Shown here: positions 17,777 through 26,485 of the stretch, one piece after another | Layout of the letters: every line of letters begins with the position of its first letter | Numbering within the stretch: position 1 is the stretch's first letter | Source: Zooshikella sp050749885 | GTDB lineage: Bacteria; Pseudomonadota; Gammaproteobacteria; Pseudomonadales; Zooshikellaceae | Length of the DNA: 64,000 nt | Direction of reading: 5' to 3' | NCBI RefSeq assembly: GCF_050749885.1 | Contig: NZ_JBOIUB010000009.1 | Span: 222,441 to 286,440, forward strand | The notes under the pieces: generated by a model | Database searches by the model: none | Told to the model about the DNA's origin: nothing | The model's input: only the letters and a program-made list of their open reading frames with translations | Made by a program: the position numbers and the translations under genes

Positions 17777-18286
17777 TTAACGCCAGCTTTTGTCCCAAGG
17801 GGCAAGGGTAACAGCAATCTGGTCCACAGACATAATCGTCAATATGCGTAGATTATAATTATCATTATACATATCGACTACATAATTTTTTTGTACGCGC
17901 CTCTTCTCTGTGACAATTCGGTTTGTGCCTTTCCATATGTCATACTGAACATCAAGTCGTTCCCCTGATGTTGGTTGCCATTCATAACTAATGAAAACAA
18001 TGGTTTTGTGGTCTGTTGGGTAATTATATACAACATGACTTAAGGAAAATTGTACCTTAGCGTCATTATTTGAAACGATATACGTTTCGATAGTTTCACC
18101 ACTAGGAACGACTAAACGGGGTGTTTTAGCTAATGCCATGCCTTGGGGGAGTAAAATATGCCGTAATGACATATCAAGTGGTAAGCAAGAGGTACAGTTT
18201 ACCAGTGTTAAAATGGGCGATGCTTTTACCATTGTATCTGCACAGGTTGCACAAGTTTTAGAAGTATAATCAATATCCGTATTCAT
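17777..18286 (-). CDS. Uncharacterised protein with N-terminal Cys-pair (zinc-ribbon-like) motif
   Basis: 169 residues; no family recognised. The N-terminus has CATC at about 12-15 and CTSC at about 31-34, two CxxC pairs that could bind zinc. The rest (about 50-165) looks beta-rich, with alternating hydrophobic residues and IETYIVSNNDAKVQFSLSHV. No signal peptide or membrane helix is visible. It lies convergent to hemY and about 126 bases downstream of the large DUF4124/protease gene on the same strand, so the two might share a transcript. Function unknown. Confidence 0.65.
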   Translation of the reverse strand: MNTDIDYTSKTCATCADTMVKASPILTLVNCTSCLPLDMSLRHILLPQGMALAKTPRLVVPSGETIETYIVSNNDAKVQFSLSHVVYNYPTDHKTIVFISYEWQPTSGERLDVQYDIWKGTNRIVTEKRRVQKNYVVDMYNDNYNLRILTIMSVDQIAVTLAPWDKSWR

Positions 18287-18412
18287 CAGTATGCTCTTTT
18301 TTTGCCAAGGTATTTTGGAGGAGAGAATAGAAATTAAATGAAGTAAAATAGCAAAAAAAGAGGGAATTTTTTCAGCTGCTTTAAATCGCGATGATCCGAA
18401 GTAAACCGGGGT

Positions 18413-20545
18413 TTATTGAGATGGGAGTGTAAAGTTGAGTGTCGTTTCATTTCCTGAATGATCTGCAAAAGTAATATGAATAGAGTTGCCCTTACGATCA
18501 TAATTTGAAATCGTGAATTTTGAGGTTATATCATTACTAATATTATTTATAAAAAAAAGTCTCATTTCGTTTAAAGTTTGAGGTGTGAGACCCGTCGCTA
18601 AGTAGGCTTCAATGATAGTGAGTTTTACGGGAGATAAGGTTGCCTTCATGTTTGTTTGTTCAGCATAACTAAGGTGTTGTAACGTAGTTTCTAACTGCTC
18701 AATTTTCTTTAAATTTGCCATACGGTTTCTTGTTTGTGAAACGTATTTTTTCATCCTGTGTATGATAGCGGTTACTTCATCAATGTTTCGTTGCTGAATA
18801 AGATACTGCCCGTACGCATAAGGCGTATCGATATACAGTTCATCAAATATCACCTGTCTTTGTTTTATTGTTGCAACTTCTAAAGCCTGTTGCAGTAAAT
18901 GTATTGCACGTTGAAACTCTTTATTTGTTTTAGCGTTCAGTGCACTTTGGTATAGATCGAAGGCTTTATCTTCACTAGTCGTGCTATTACTGGACAGCGT
19001 TGTTGATTCCGAGGTATTTTGACTGTGAGTTTTGATTGATGGGAGTTTTTTCGTTTTAGCTACATGAGTTGTTTTAAATCCAAATGCTGATTTCGCTTGT
19101 CCTTCTATGCCGTTTGTTTCATAGCCTGCCTTTTCTGAAGCTTCTCCTTGAATTATGCCCAAAGTGGCCAGTGCATCATTAATGGGAATGAGGTAATTAA
19201 TACCCATTGATGTTCCTGCTTTGCTTATCAGCCCTGAAACACTAATTGCTATGAGTTCGCCTTGCTTATTGTAAACGGGTCCACCTGAATTACCAGGATG
19301 AATAACAGTATCGGTTTGATAGTAGCTAAGACCTTTTCGCTCTCGTTGTGCGGAAATAATACCACTGGTGACAGTATATTTTAGTGATTCCGAAAGAGGG
19401 GAGCCCACTACATAAATTGTATCTCCCACTTCAGGTAATGCTTGGCTAATAACCGTTGCGTTCATGTTAGGAGGTGTTGTTGTTTGTAGTAATGCAACAT
19501 CTCGCTTCACATCTTTTCTTAATAACTGCGCTATATATTCTTCGTTATTTAAAAAAACTAAAAACTGTTCTCCTTCTGAAATAACATGGGCATTAGTCAA
19601 GATATGCCCTTGTGAACTAATAAGAACACCACTGCCATGACCAGAAACATTACGTATAGTAGCCGCTGTTTTTTTAATAACGGCACTACGTTGTTTAAAG
19701 CTGAGTTCTTCTTCTGGGTAAATTAAAGGAATTTTAATAAGCTCAAATTTATTGGGGGTATCCAATAGTTTAATATTGATTGCAACAGAGTCTGCCACTT
19801 GCTCATTAGATAGGAAATTATCAAAGGCAACTTGGGCTGCTGAAAGAATAGCCTGAGATGTATTCTGATTGGTATTTCCATATGAGGAGGCATAGCTTGC
19901 ACCATCTGTTTCTATAGAGATAAGCTGTTTCCTATATAAAGAATCAAAAACTGACCACTCAATATGTACAAAAGCATCACTTGTTAAGGTGCCTTGATTA
20001 TAGTCATCGCAGGTGTCTACAATAATTTTTTTCAGTTTACTTGCTAATAGAAAACGTGTTTCGAAATTATCAGTGACCCTATAATTATTCTTGATGAGAG
20101 CATCTTTAATCATTTTTTGTAGAGATTCATCTGCTAAATAACTGTTACCTGCTTTCCAGACAAAATGCCCTATTCTTTTATCACATTGGTATCCAGCCCA
20201 TTGAGTACCAACAGAAATTTCACCATATTGTGCATCCGGAAGCTCTACTTTGAGTGGTGCTATAGCCAGGGGTGAAGCAGGAGTAGTTTTATTATAAGCT
20301 TTTGGATAAGCTACTTTGACAGTGGGTAATCTTGAGTGTGTTTTATTCGATCTAACTGTCTCAAACCCTTGGTCAGCACTTGATTCTTCAGGATGAGCGT
20401 CAGAAAAATGGATGTTGCCTTGCTCATCAACCCATTTATAAACACCTGCATTCGTCGTGCAGGTGATAATGTAGGTGAAAGTTAAGATACAAATACACCG
20501 TGCATAACGCCGGAGCTGTGAGTAAATTTTTTTTAAGTCATACAT
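18413..20545 (-). CDS. Exported DUF4124-trypsin-like serine protease with C-terminal helical repeats
   Basis: 710 residues. A signal-like hydrophobic N-terminus (about 15-33) is followed by a DUF4124 module (GVYKWVDEQGNIHFSD, about 34-60), a middle domain (110-275), then an HtrA/trypsin-like protease domain (about 285-465) with a complete triad: His320 in TNAHVI, Asp349 in KRDVALL, Ser420 in GNSGGPV. No PDZ domain follows; instead there is a Ser/Thr-rich linker and a TPR-like helical region (about 510-660). The protein should act outside the cytoplasm. DUF4124 normally occurs in small proteins, two of which are also in this window, so the fusion is unusual. The substrate is unknown. Confidence 0.85.
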   Translation of the reverse strand: MYDLKKIYSQLRRYARCICILTFTYIITCTTNAGVYKWVDEQGNIHFSDAHPEESSADQGFETVRSNKTHSRLPTVKVAYPKAYNKTTPASPLAIAPLKVELPDAQYGEISVGTQWAGYQCDKRIGHFVWKAGNSYLADESLQKMIKDALIKNNYRVTDNFETRFLLASKLKKIIVDTCDDYNQGTLTSDAFVHIEWSVFDSLYRKQLISIETDGASYASSYGNTNQNTSQAILSAAQVAFDNFLSNEQVADSVAINIKLLDTPNKFELIKIPLIYPEEELSFKQRSAVIKKTAATIRNVSGHGSGVLISSQGHILTNAHVISEGEQFLVFLNNEEYIAQLLRKDVKRDVALLQTTTPPNMNATVISQALPEVGDTIYVVGSPLSESLKYTVTSGIISAQRERKGLSYYQTDTVIHPGNSGGPVYNKQGELIAISVSGLISKAGTSMGINYLIPINDALATLGIIQGEASEKAGYETNGIEGQAKSAFGFKTTHVAKTKKLPSIKTHSQNTSESTTLSSNSTTSEDKAFDLYQSALNAKTNKEFQRAIHLLQQALEVATIKQRQVIFDELYIDTPYAYGQYLIQQRNIDEVTAIIHRMKKYVSQTRNRMANLKKIEQLETTLQHLSYAEQTNMKATLSPVKLTIIEAYLATGLTPQTLNEMRLFFINNISNDITSKFTISNYDRKGNSIHITFADHSGNETTLNFTLPSQ

Positions 20546-21189
20546 TGTTGATGATATTGTAGGGATAGCAACCGATATTGACGTATTATATCCACAGTGA
20601 AGGCGTTACAGTGGGTATACGTTTAACTAACATCTATATCTGCAATATTTATTAATGCATATAAATATTTATTTGATACAAGAAAACTCGCTTTTAAGAA
20701 CGTTAAATATCACCTTGATCGTAATGTTGGCCGTTACTGCTAATAATGGTTTTAGATAATATGCTGAGCCAATATTTAAAGCGAATAAAAAAAATTAACT
20801 TATCTCTCCAGGTTTGCCAATATTCTTGTTACTTCTAGCGCTGAGTTCAAAGTTAGGACGTGAATAACTAAGAGAGACTACTTTCAACAAGTTGAGTTAA
20901 TTATTTTGCACTGAATTACATCAGTTTTTGAAAGGGATTCATGAGAAGGCCCAGCATATAATGAATGTGGAGTGTTTACACAAGAAGCCTTAGTTTAGCC
21001 TTTGACTATATTGCCGCTAAGTAGAACGTTTGGATGAACGGTTGTTTAAAAACTTTTTTCTAAGTTATTGGTCAATAATGTCATGCTACAGGCATACCTA
21101 GTGTATAGAGGGCATTATAGTTAGGTTGTCCAGATTGTTAAGTTTTAGCTAATGAATGACTAAAGCTTGAAATGCCGACAACTAACGAT
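20546..21189. other. AT-rich intergenic region without recognised gene
   Basis: About 640 bases between the protease gene and the yjf operon palindrome. No frame with coding character, no tRNA and no strong terminator seen on either strand. It presumably holds the promoters of the two divergent units. Confidence 0.5.
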
Positions 21190-21210
21190 GTTTGACATAA
21201 TATGTCAAAC
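21190..21210. promoter_or_regulatory. Perfect palindrome upstream of the yjf operon, putative operator
   Basis: GTTTGACATA and its exact reverse complement flank a single A. It lies 136 bases before the yjfI start and has the size of a dimeric repressor or activator site. The regulator is unknown. Confidence 0.45.
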
Positions 21211-21346
21211 ATGTCAGTATGCATTCTCAAGATACTCTCTGCTTCTAATAAGTAGAGTTTAACATGAATGCTATCCTTTTTAGCTAACGTTGTCGTGTGT
21301 AGATATTCTTTAATTCATTTCTAGTTTTTTGATTAGGAGCTCAAGA

Positions 21347-21736
21347 ATGGCATGGACTTTAAACGATATTGATAAGCTGCTTGCTGAAGATCCTCGTTGG
21401 AGTGTTACTCAGGAAGATGATGTCATAAAAGTTAAAAATGAAGAAGAAATTGAAGCTTTTTTGACAGTGAGTGGGGAGCAAATATTAGTTGAATCCCTTT
21501 TGTTTCCAACAGCACAAGTTAATGACTGTAACGAATTAAATAAAACGATTCTTGAGACACATAAACTGTTTCCATTGACAACGATCTCACTCGAAACCAT
21601 TAATGGCGAACAGTATTACTCAGCATTTGGTGCTTTATCAGCAAATTCTAAGGCAGACAGTATTGTGTTGGAGCTTGAGATGTTGTTTACCAATGTTGAA
21701 GGCATGTTAGAAAGTTACGAGCATTTCTTGAAATAG
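21347..21736 (+). CDS. yjfI: DUF2170 protein, YjfI-like
   Basis: 129 residues from ATG 21347, chosen because AGGAG at 21335-21339 lies 7 bases ahead; an upstream in-frame TTG (21329) overlaps that site. The small acidic protein begins AWTLNDIDKLLAEDP, as in E. coli YjfI, and the family is uncharacterised. It opens a run of seven closely spaced genes matching E. coli yjfI-J-K-L-M-C, with a potassium channel added after yjfJ. No signal peptide, so it is cytoplasmic; it may fold like a secretion-chaperone-type alpha/beta protein. The role is inferred only from association with PspA-like YjfJ. Confidence 0.85.
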   Translation: MAWTLNDIDKLLAEDPRWSVTQEDDVIKVKNEEEIEAFLTVSGEQILVESLLFPTAQVNDCNELNKTILETHKLFPLTTISLETINGEQYYSAFGALSANSKADSIVLELEMLFTNVEGMLESYEHFLK

Positions 21737-21775
21737 TAACTTTATCTAAGAATTTATTTAATTGAGGTTGTCGTC

Positions 21776-22462
21776 ATGAGTGTTTGGAAAAAGTTATTTA
21801 CTGCAATTAAAGGTGGTGCAAATGAGGCGGCTGAGGCAGTTGCTGACAGCCAAGCATTGCGTATTCTTGACCAGGAAATGAGAGAAGCAAAAGAGCAGTT
21901 GCGTAAATCAGAATCGTCATTAACCACGATTCTGGCCAAGCAAAAGTTAGCTGATCAGAAGACAAAAGATCTAAAAGCTGCAATTGCAGAACATGAAAGT
22001 TATGCTATGCAAGCCATGGAGAAAGGCGATGAAGCTTTGGCAGTTGAAATCGCTGAAAAAATTGCTGAGTTTGAAGGTAGTTTGGGAACTGAGCAAGGCA
22101 TGCTTGACCAGTTAAATAATTCGGTCAGGTCACTGAAAGCATCAATAAAAGATGCTAAATTAAAACTACGACAGATGCAGACTCAAGTTGATAATATTAA
22201 AGCGACAGCTTCGTTACATAAAGCACAAGAAGCGGTTTCTTCTCGTCACTTGGGCGCTAATTCAAAGATGAAAACGGCTGCTGAGTCATTGCAGCGGATT
22301 CAAGAGAAGCAGAAACAACGTGCGGCAGAAATTGAGGCAGCTAATGATCTTGCCTCAGAGGAAGAAGGACGAGGTTTACAAGAAAAACTTAAAGCTGCAG
22401 GTATTGTGGAAAATCAAAGTGCACAAAGTGTCTTGGAGCGCTTGAAAGCAAAAAAACAGTAA
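21776..22462 (+). CDS. yjfJ: PspA/IM30-family protein, YjfJ-like
   Basis: 228 residues, almost entirely helical with coiled-coil heptads, matching the PspA/IM30/Vipp1 family (about 220-230 residues). Members bind the inner face of the cytoplasmic membrane and polymerise to protect or remodel damaged bilayers. Visible family traits are the N-terminal amphipathic helix SVWKKLFTAIKGG and the A-type coiled coil with QALRILDQEMREAKEQL. It sits 39 bases after yjfI and 3 bases before the potassium channel gene, which suggests linking membrane integrity to ion flux. Confidence 0.92.
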   Translation: MSVWKKLFTAIKGGANEAAEAVADSQALRILDQEMREAKEQLRKSESSLTTILAKQKLADQKTKDLKAAIAEHESYAMQAMEKGDEALAVEIAEKIAEFEGSLGTEQGMLDQLNNSVRSLKASIKDAKLKLRQMQTQVDNIKATASLHKAQEAVSSRHLGANSKMKTAAESLQRIQEKQKQRAAEIEAANDLASEEEGRGLQEKLKAAGIVENQSAQSVLERLKAKKQ

Positions 22463-22465
22463 TCA

Positions 22466-23509
22466 ATGATTATTATACAACGATTAAGAAGCTTTTTTGT
22501 AAATCATGTCATTCAAATGAGCGTACGAGGGTTATTTTTAACCCTCTTTGCTTATATGTTGATCAGCTGGATCGGGCTGAATCTTTTCCAAGAAAAAGCG
22601 ATTACTGAAATGCCAGTATTTTTTTACTGGATATTGGTTACCGCGTCAACTGTCGGGTATGGTGATTTTTCACCTACCACCTCAGGAGGTCAGTTATTTA
22701 CGGCAGCGTTTGTCATACCCTTTGGGCTCAGTATGTTTGCCATGACTGTTGGAAAAGTTGCTGCATTAGCACTAGATCAGTGGCAAAAAAGCATAAATGG
22801 ACTGAGAGCGTTGAGTATGAAAAATCACATCCTTGTTCTTGGTTGGCGAGGGCAACGGACAATTCATTTATTAGAGCTGTTATTGCGTGAAACACAGCAA
22901 AACTTACACAGAAAAGTTGTGTTATGTGTGGACAAAGCAATAGAAAATCCACTTCCAGATAGCGTTCATTTTGTTCAAGTTGAAAGCTTCAGTAGCAGTA
23001 AAGAGCTGGAAAGAGCGTGTGTTGCAGATGCCGACATTATTATTATTGATACAGAAGCGGATGATACGACACTAACAACGGCTTTGTACTGTGCGAAAGT
23101 AAATACCACGGCTAATTTAATTGCTTATTTTCAAGAAGAACAGTTAAGCGAACTGCTTAAATTGCATTGCCCTAGGGCTGAATGTATGCCTTCTATAGCA
23201 ACGGAATTAATGGTCAAATCTGCGATGGACCCTGGTTCAAGTCAGCTTCACCATCAATTACTAAGCGTAGCACATGGTATGACCCAGTATTCCGTAACTT
23301 ACCCTGAAGGTGGTTCTCCTATCGCATTCAGTAAAATATTTCATGTTTTTAAGGAAAAGCATAAAGCAACGGCTATTGGTATCGAACAAAATGGTCAGCT
23401 CATGGTTAATCCCGCCCTAGATCATCAAATATTACCAGGTAATCGAGTTTACTATATTGCAGAAAAAAGAATTTTACAGATTAACTGGGAGACGTTAAGT
23501 CATGTTTGA
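22466..23509 (+). CDS. Two-helix potassium channel with TrkA-N/RCK domain
   Basis: 347 residues. Membrane helix 1 at about 22-42, pore loop with the potassium selectivity filter TVGYGD at 62-67, helix 2 at about 75-101, then a cytoplasmic RCK/TrkA-N domain (about 112-340) starting NHILVLGWRGQRT, a variant of the Gly-rich nucleotide-binding loop. Likely a ligand-gated K+ channel. It starts 3 bases after yjfJ and overlaps yjfK by 8 bases, so it is an integral operon member; E. coli lacks it at this place. It could respond to the same envelope stress as PspA. Confidence 0.92.
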   Translation: MIIIQRLRSFFVNHVIQMSVRGLFLTLFAYMLISWIGLNLFQEKAITEMPVFFYWILVTASTVGYGDFSPTTSGGQLFTAAFVIPFGLSMFAMTVGKVAALALDQWQKSINGLRALSMKNHILVLGWRGQRTIHLLELLLRETQQNLHRKVVLCVDKAIENPLPDSVHFVQVESFSSSKELERACVADADIIIIDTEADDTTLTTALYCAKVNTTANLIAYFQEEQLSELLKLHCPRAECMPSIATELMVKSAMDPGSSQLHHQLLSVAHGMTQYSVTYPEGGSPIAFSKIFHVFKEKHKATAIGIEQNGQLMVNPALDHQILPGNRVYYIAEKRILQINWETLSHV

Positions 23510-24152
23510 TTTCTTTAAGAAAAAGAAAAAAGAGGAGCCTGCACAGGTTAACGCTCCTGAAATAATGGGCTTATATATCAATGGTTCTTTCCAGTTAAAT
23601 GATCTTAAACTACGGTTAATTGAGGACAAGCTGACATTTGCTAATGCGCATCGGAATCAATTGATTCAAGCTATTGGTGAAATAAAACTGGATGAAAGTA
23701 CAACACTATTACGGTTTTATACGGACGATGATGGCTTTTTGCAAGTGGTGTGTAAAGGTGGTTTAACGGAAAATCATATTGATGATGTGAAATTGTTTTT
23801 TTTCCATGATACACAAGGTATTTCTTCTCAAAATCAATGGAATAAGGTGCTTGATGAGCATGTCAGTCAACCTACCTATTTATTAGAAAACAATGCATTT
23901 ACTCGAGTATGGGAAGAAATGGGGGCATCATCTCCACCAGTGGCGATGACAGAAAAGACGTATATGCAAGATGGTTCAACCTCAATTACTGACCAGTTTA
24001 TCATGCTTTATGAGCGAGAGGTTGACGATAATTTATTTGAATTTTTATTAGTTTCGGCCGAAGAAAAAATTATTGATAATCAATATGATCGTTGTTTAGT
24101 GGAATCAGTAGGCATTAATCTCACATCATCAGATATTGAAATTATTGGTTAA
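23502..24152 (+). CDS. yjfK: DUF2491 protein, YjfK-like
   Basis: 216 residues, cytoplasmic, no signal peptide. A Lys-rich opening FDFFKKKKKEE is followed by an alpha/beta domain containing FYTDDDGFLQVVCKGG and a C-terminal acidic region, as expected for the DUF2491 family. Start ATG 23502 lies inside the channel gene (8-base overlap), indicating coupled translation. Function unknown; fixed association with yjfJ and yjfL suggests a soluble partner of the membrane complex. Confidence 0.87.
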   Translation: MFDFFKKKKKEEPAQVNAPEIMGLYINGSFQLNDLKLRLIEDKLTFANAHRNQLIQAIGEIKLDESTTLLRFYTDDDGFLQVVCKGGLTENHIDDVKLFFFHDTQGISSQNQWNKVLDEHVSQPTYLLENNAFTRVWEEMGASSPPVAMTEKTYMQDGSTSITDQFIMLYEREVDDNLFEFLLVSAEEKIIDNQYDRCLVESVGINLTSSDIEIIG

Positions 24153-24164
24153 GGGGAACCAAAT

Positions 24165-24575
24165 ATGGACATGATTATGACCTCAATCCAAGGTCTGGGG
24201 GGCTTTGCGCTTTATTTTATCAGCTCGGTTGTTGCGTTATTAGCATTTAAATTTATTTATACGATGATTACGCCTTATGATGAGTGGGCATTAGTAAAGA
24301 ATAATAATTCAGCGGCAGCAATTGCCTTAACAGGAACACTCATTGGCTATGCAATAGCCTTGGGTAGTGCAGCTAAAAACTCAGTAAACTATGTTGATTT
24401 TATCGTATGGGCTGTGGTTGCACTGATTACACAAGTGCTTGCCTATTTAATTGTGCGTATGCTTATGCCTCTAATTGCTTCTCGTATTGAAAAGGCTGAA
24501 GTATCTGCAGGTATTGTACTGGGGGGCGTGTCTGTCGCAATCGGTATTCTTAATGCTGCCTGCATGACTTATTAA
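24165..24575 (+). CDS. yjfL: DUF350 membrane protein, YjfL-like
   Basis: 136 residues with four predicted membrane helices (about 12-33, 48-67, 74-97, 110-134), the layout of DUF350 proteins built from two similar helix pairs. The conserved-looking polar stretch TPYDEWALVKNNNSAAAIAL follows helix 1. An AAGGGGA site lies ahead of ATG, 12 bases after yjfK. DUF350 proteins recur with PspA and ATP-grasp genes and are presumed membrane partners or channels, but no activity is established. Confidence 0.9.
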   Translation: MDMIMTSIQGLGGFALYFISSVVALLAFKFIYTMITPYDEWALVKNNNSAAAIALTGTLIGYAIALGSAAKNSVNYVDFIVWAVVALITQVLAYLIVRMLMPLIASRIEKAEVSAGIVLGGVSVAIGILNAACMTY

Positions 24576-24591
24576 ATAGGAGGCAGGAAGC

Positions 24592-25194
24592 ATGAAACGC
24601 ACTCGTTTTATTAATTTAGAGGTGATGCGCAAAGTTAAGACCTTTGGCAGCATTGGGCTTGGTACGAGTTTGTTAGTAGGTTGCTCAGACCAACCTAACG
24701 CAGTGGTTTATCGAACCTTAGATGAATGTAAGACTGCAAATCCAAAGTATGAGTCTCAGTGTGAATTTGCGTATCAACGTGCATTAAAATCGTTGTATAA
24801 AACAGCACCACAATATACAAGCTTAGCTGATTGTGAGTATGAGTTTGGTTACGGGCAGTGTATTCAACATTCTAAAAATAATAATTGGATTCCGTTAATG
24901 GCAGGCTTTGCCCTGGCGAAAGCATTAAATAATAGGGATTTAGACTTTCATTATAGTCGTCCGTTAATCACATCATATTCACCCTATTCAGATATTCGAG
25001 ACCATTGGATGACGACCGACGGTCGTACTTATGGTAGCCGATATAACAAAAATGTTTATGTTGCAAAAGACTCCTTTAAAAAGGATCCTCCTAAAGTGAC
25101 ACGTACGATTAGTCGTGGAGGTTTTGGCTCTAAAGCTAAAGCAACGTCTTCCTGGAGTTCGCGTTCATCATCGAGTGGTGGTTGGGGCGGTTAG
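24592..25194 (+). CDS. yjfM: DUF1190 lipoprotein, YjfM-like
   Basis: 200 residues from ATG 24592, with AGGAGG 8 bases ahead. A signal sequence ends in lipobox LVGC, making Cys31 the lipidated residue. The family core contains paired Cys (TLDECKTANPKYESQCEFA, then DCEYEFGYGQC), and the C-terminus is Ser/Arg then Gly-rich, ending SSGGWGG, a typical feature of DUF1190. It is the envelope-exposed member of the operon, 16 bases after yjfL, and may present or receive the product of the ATP-grasp enzyme encoded next. Confidence 0.9.
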   Translation: MKRTRFINLEVMRKVKTFGSIGLGTSLLVGCSDQPNAVVYRTLDECKTANPKYESQCEFAYQRALKSLYKTAPQYTSLADCEYEFGYGQCIQHSKNNNWIPLMAGFALAKALNNRDLDFHYSRPLITSYSPYSDIRDHWMTTDGRTYGSRYNKNVYVAKDSFKKDPPKVTRTISRGGFGSKAKATSSWSSRSSSSGGWGG

Positions 25195-25244
25195 TCTCCA
25201 GCCAACCCACAACGTAGTAACACAAGCTTAATGGTTGTATCTAT

Positions 25245-26408
25245 ATGTTACGAATTCCAATAACAGAACGTGCCGATTGGCGTAAAAGAGCAGATGAGTT
25301 TGGTTTTCAATTTCATACTATGTATGGTGAACCCTATTGGGATGAAACAGCTTATTATCAATTTACACTACAACAAATTGAACAAGATATAGAAGATCCG
25401 ACCGCAGAAATTCATGAAATGTGTCTTGATGTGGTGGATAAAGTTATACGCTCAGAAGCATTAATGCAGCGATTCTGTATTCCGGAAACACACTGGGATT
25501 TTATTGCTTCCTCTTGGCAACGGAAAGACGCTTGTCTGTATTCAAGAATGGATTTTGCCTATAACGGAAAAGGTGAAGCTAAGTTATATGAAAATAATGC
25601 GGATACTCCCACCAGTTTATATGAAACGGGATTTTGGCAATGGTTGTGGCTAGAAGAGTGTGTAAACTCTGGTAAGTTACCTCGTCAGGCTGATCAGTTT
25701 AATTCTTTACAGGAAAAACTTATTAACCGATTTGTTGAACTAGCGAAGACTCGAGTAGGGTCACCTTTGTTTTTTTCCTGTAGTAAAGACACTGATGAAG
25801 ATCGAGGGACAGTACAATATTTACAAGATTGTGCAGAACAGGCTGGTATTAATACCTATTTTGTTTATGTGGAAGATATTGGTCTTTCAGAGGATGGTGA
25901 TTTTACTGATCTTGACGACCATGCAGTACGTTGGATGTTTAAACTTTACCCGTGGGAGTTTATGTTAAGGGAAGAATATGCGCCCTATTTACTTGATAAT
26001 AAAACAGTATGGTTAGAGCCGCCTTGGAAGGCTATTTTATCGAATAAAGCATTATTACCCATGCTTTGGCATTTATTTCCTAATCACCCCAATTTATTGC
26101 CCAGTTATTTTGAAGATGATAAGAATATCGATTTGCAAGATTATGTGGTTAAACCTATTTTTTCACGGGAAGGCAGTAATATCGAAGTTTACCAAAATGG
26201 TAAACAAACTACTGTGGTAGATGGACCCTATGGTGAAGAGGGAAAAATTATTCAAGCATATTATCCATTACCAAAATTTGGGGACAATTACACACTTATT
26301 GGTTCGTGGCTTATTAATGATGAACCCGCAGGTATTTCTGTACGAGAAGATGCTTCTTTGGTGACACAGGATCTATCACGTTATTTACCGCATATTATTA
26401 TGGGTTAA
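25245..26408 (+). CDS. yjfC: ATP-grasp amide ligase of the glutathionylspermidine-synthase type, YjfC-like
   Basis: 387 residues, the usual length for YgiC/YjfC. These have the synthetase half of glutathionylspermidine synthase (ATP-grasp) without the amidase half, and should form an amide bond using ATP. Recognisable stretches are RMDFAYNGKGEAKLYENNAD with the conserved acidic/Asn residues, ADTPTSLYETGFWQW, and near the C-terminus YVVKPIFSREGSNIEV, where the Lys and Arg contact ATP. It ends the yjf operon, 50 bases after yjfM. Substrate unknown; a peptide or polyamine attached to the lipoprotein YjfM is a speculation from gene order. Confidence 0.9.
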   Translation: MLRIPITERADWRKRADEFGFQFHTMYGEPYWDETAYYQFTLQQIEQDIEDPTAEIHEMCLDVVDKVIRSEALMQRFCIPETHWDFIASSWQRKDACLYSRMDFAYNGKGEAKLYENNADTPTSLYETGFWQWLWLEECVNSGKLPRQADQFNSLQEKLINRFVELAKTRVGSPLFFSCSKDTDEDRGTVQYLQDCAEQAGINTYFVYVEDIGLSEDGDFTDLDDHAVRWMFKLYPWEFMLREEYAPYLLDNKTVWLEPPWKAILSNKALLPMLWHLFPNHPNLLPSYFEDDKNIDLQDYVVKPIFSREGSNIEVYQNGKQTTVVDGPYGEEGKIIQAYYPLPKFGDNYTLIGSWLINDEPAGISVREDASLVTQDLSRYLPHIIMG

Positions 26409-26485
26409 ATACAGTTTACTTTTTTTTATCAACTCGGATGTAAAATATTGAAAAATGATCCAGAATGAAGAGTATAGAGCGTAGG

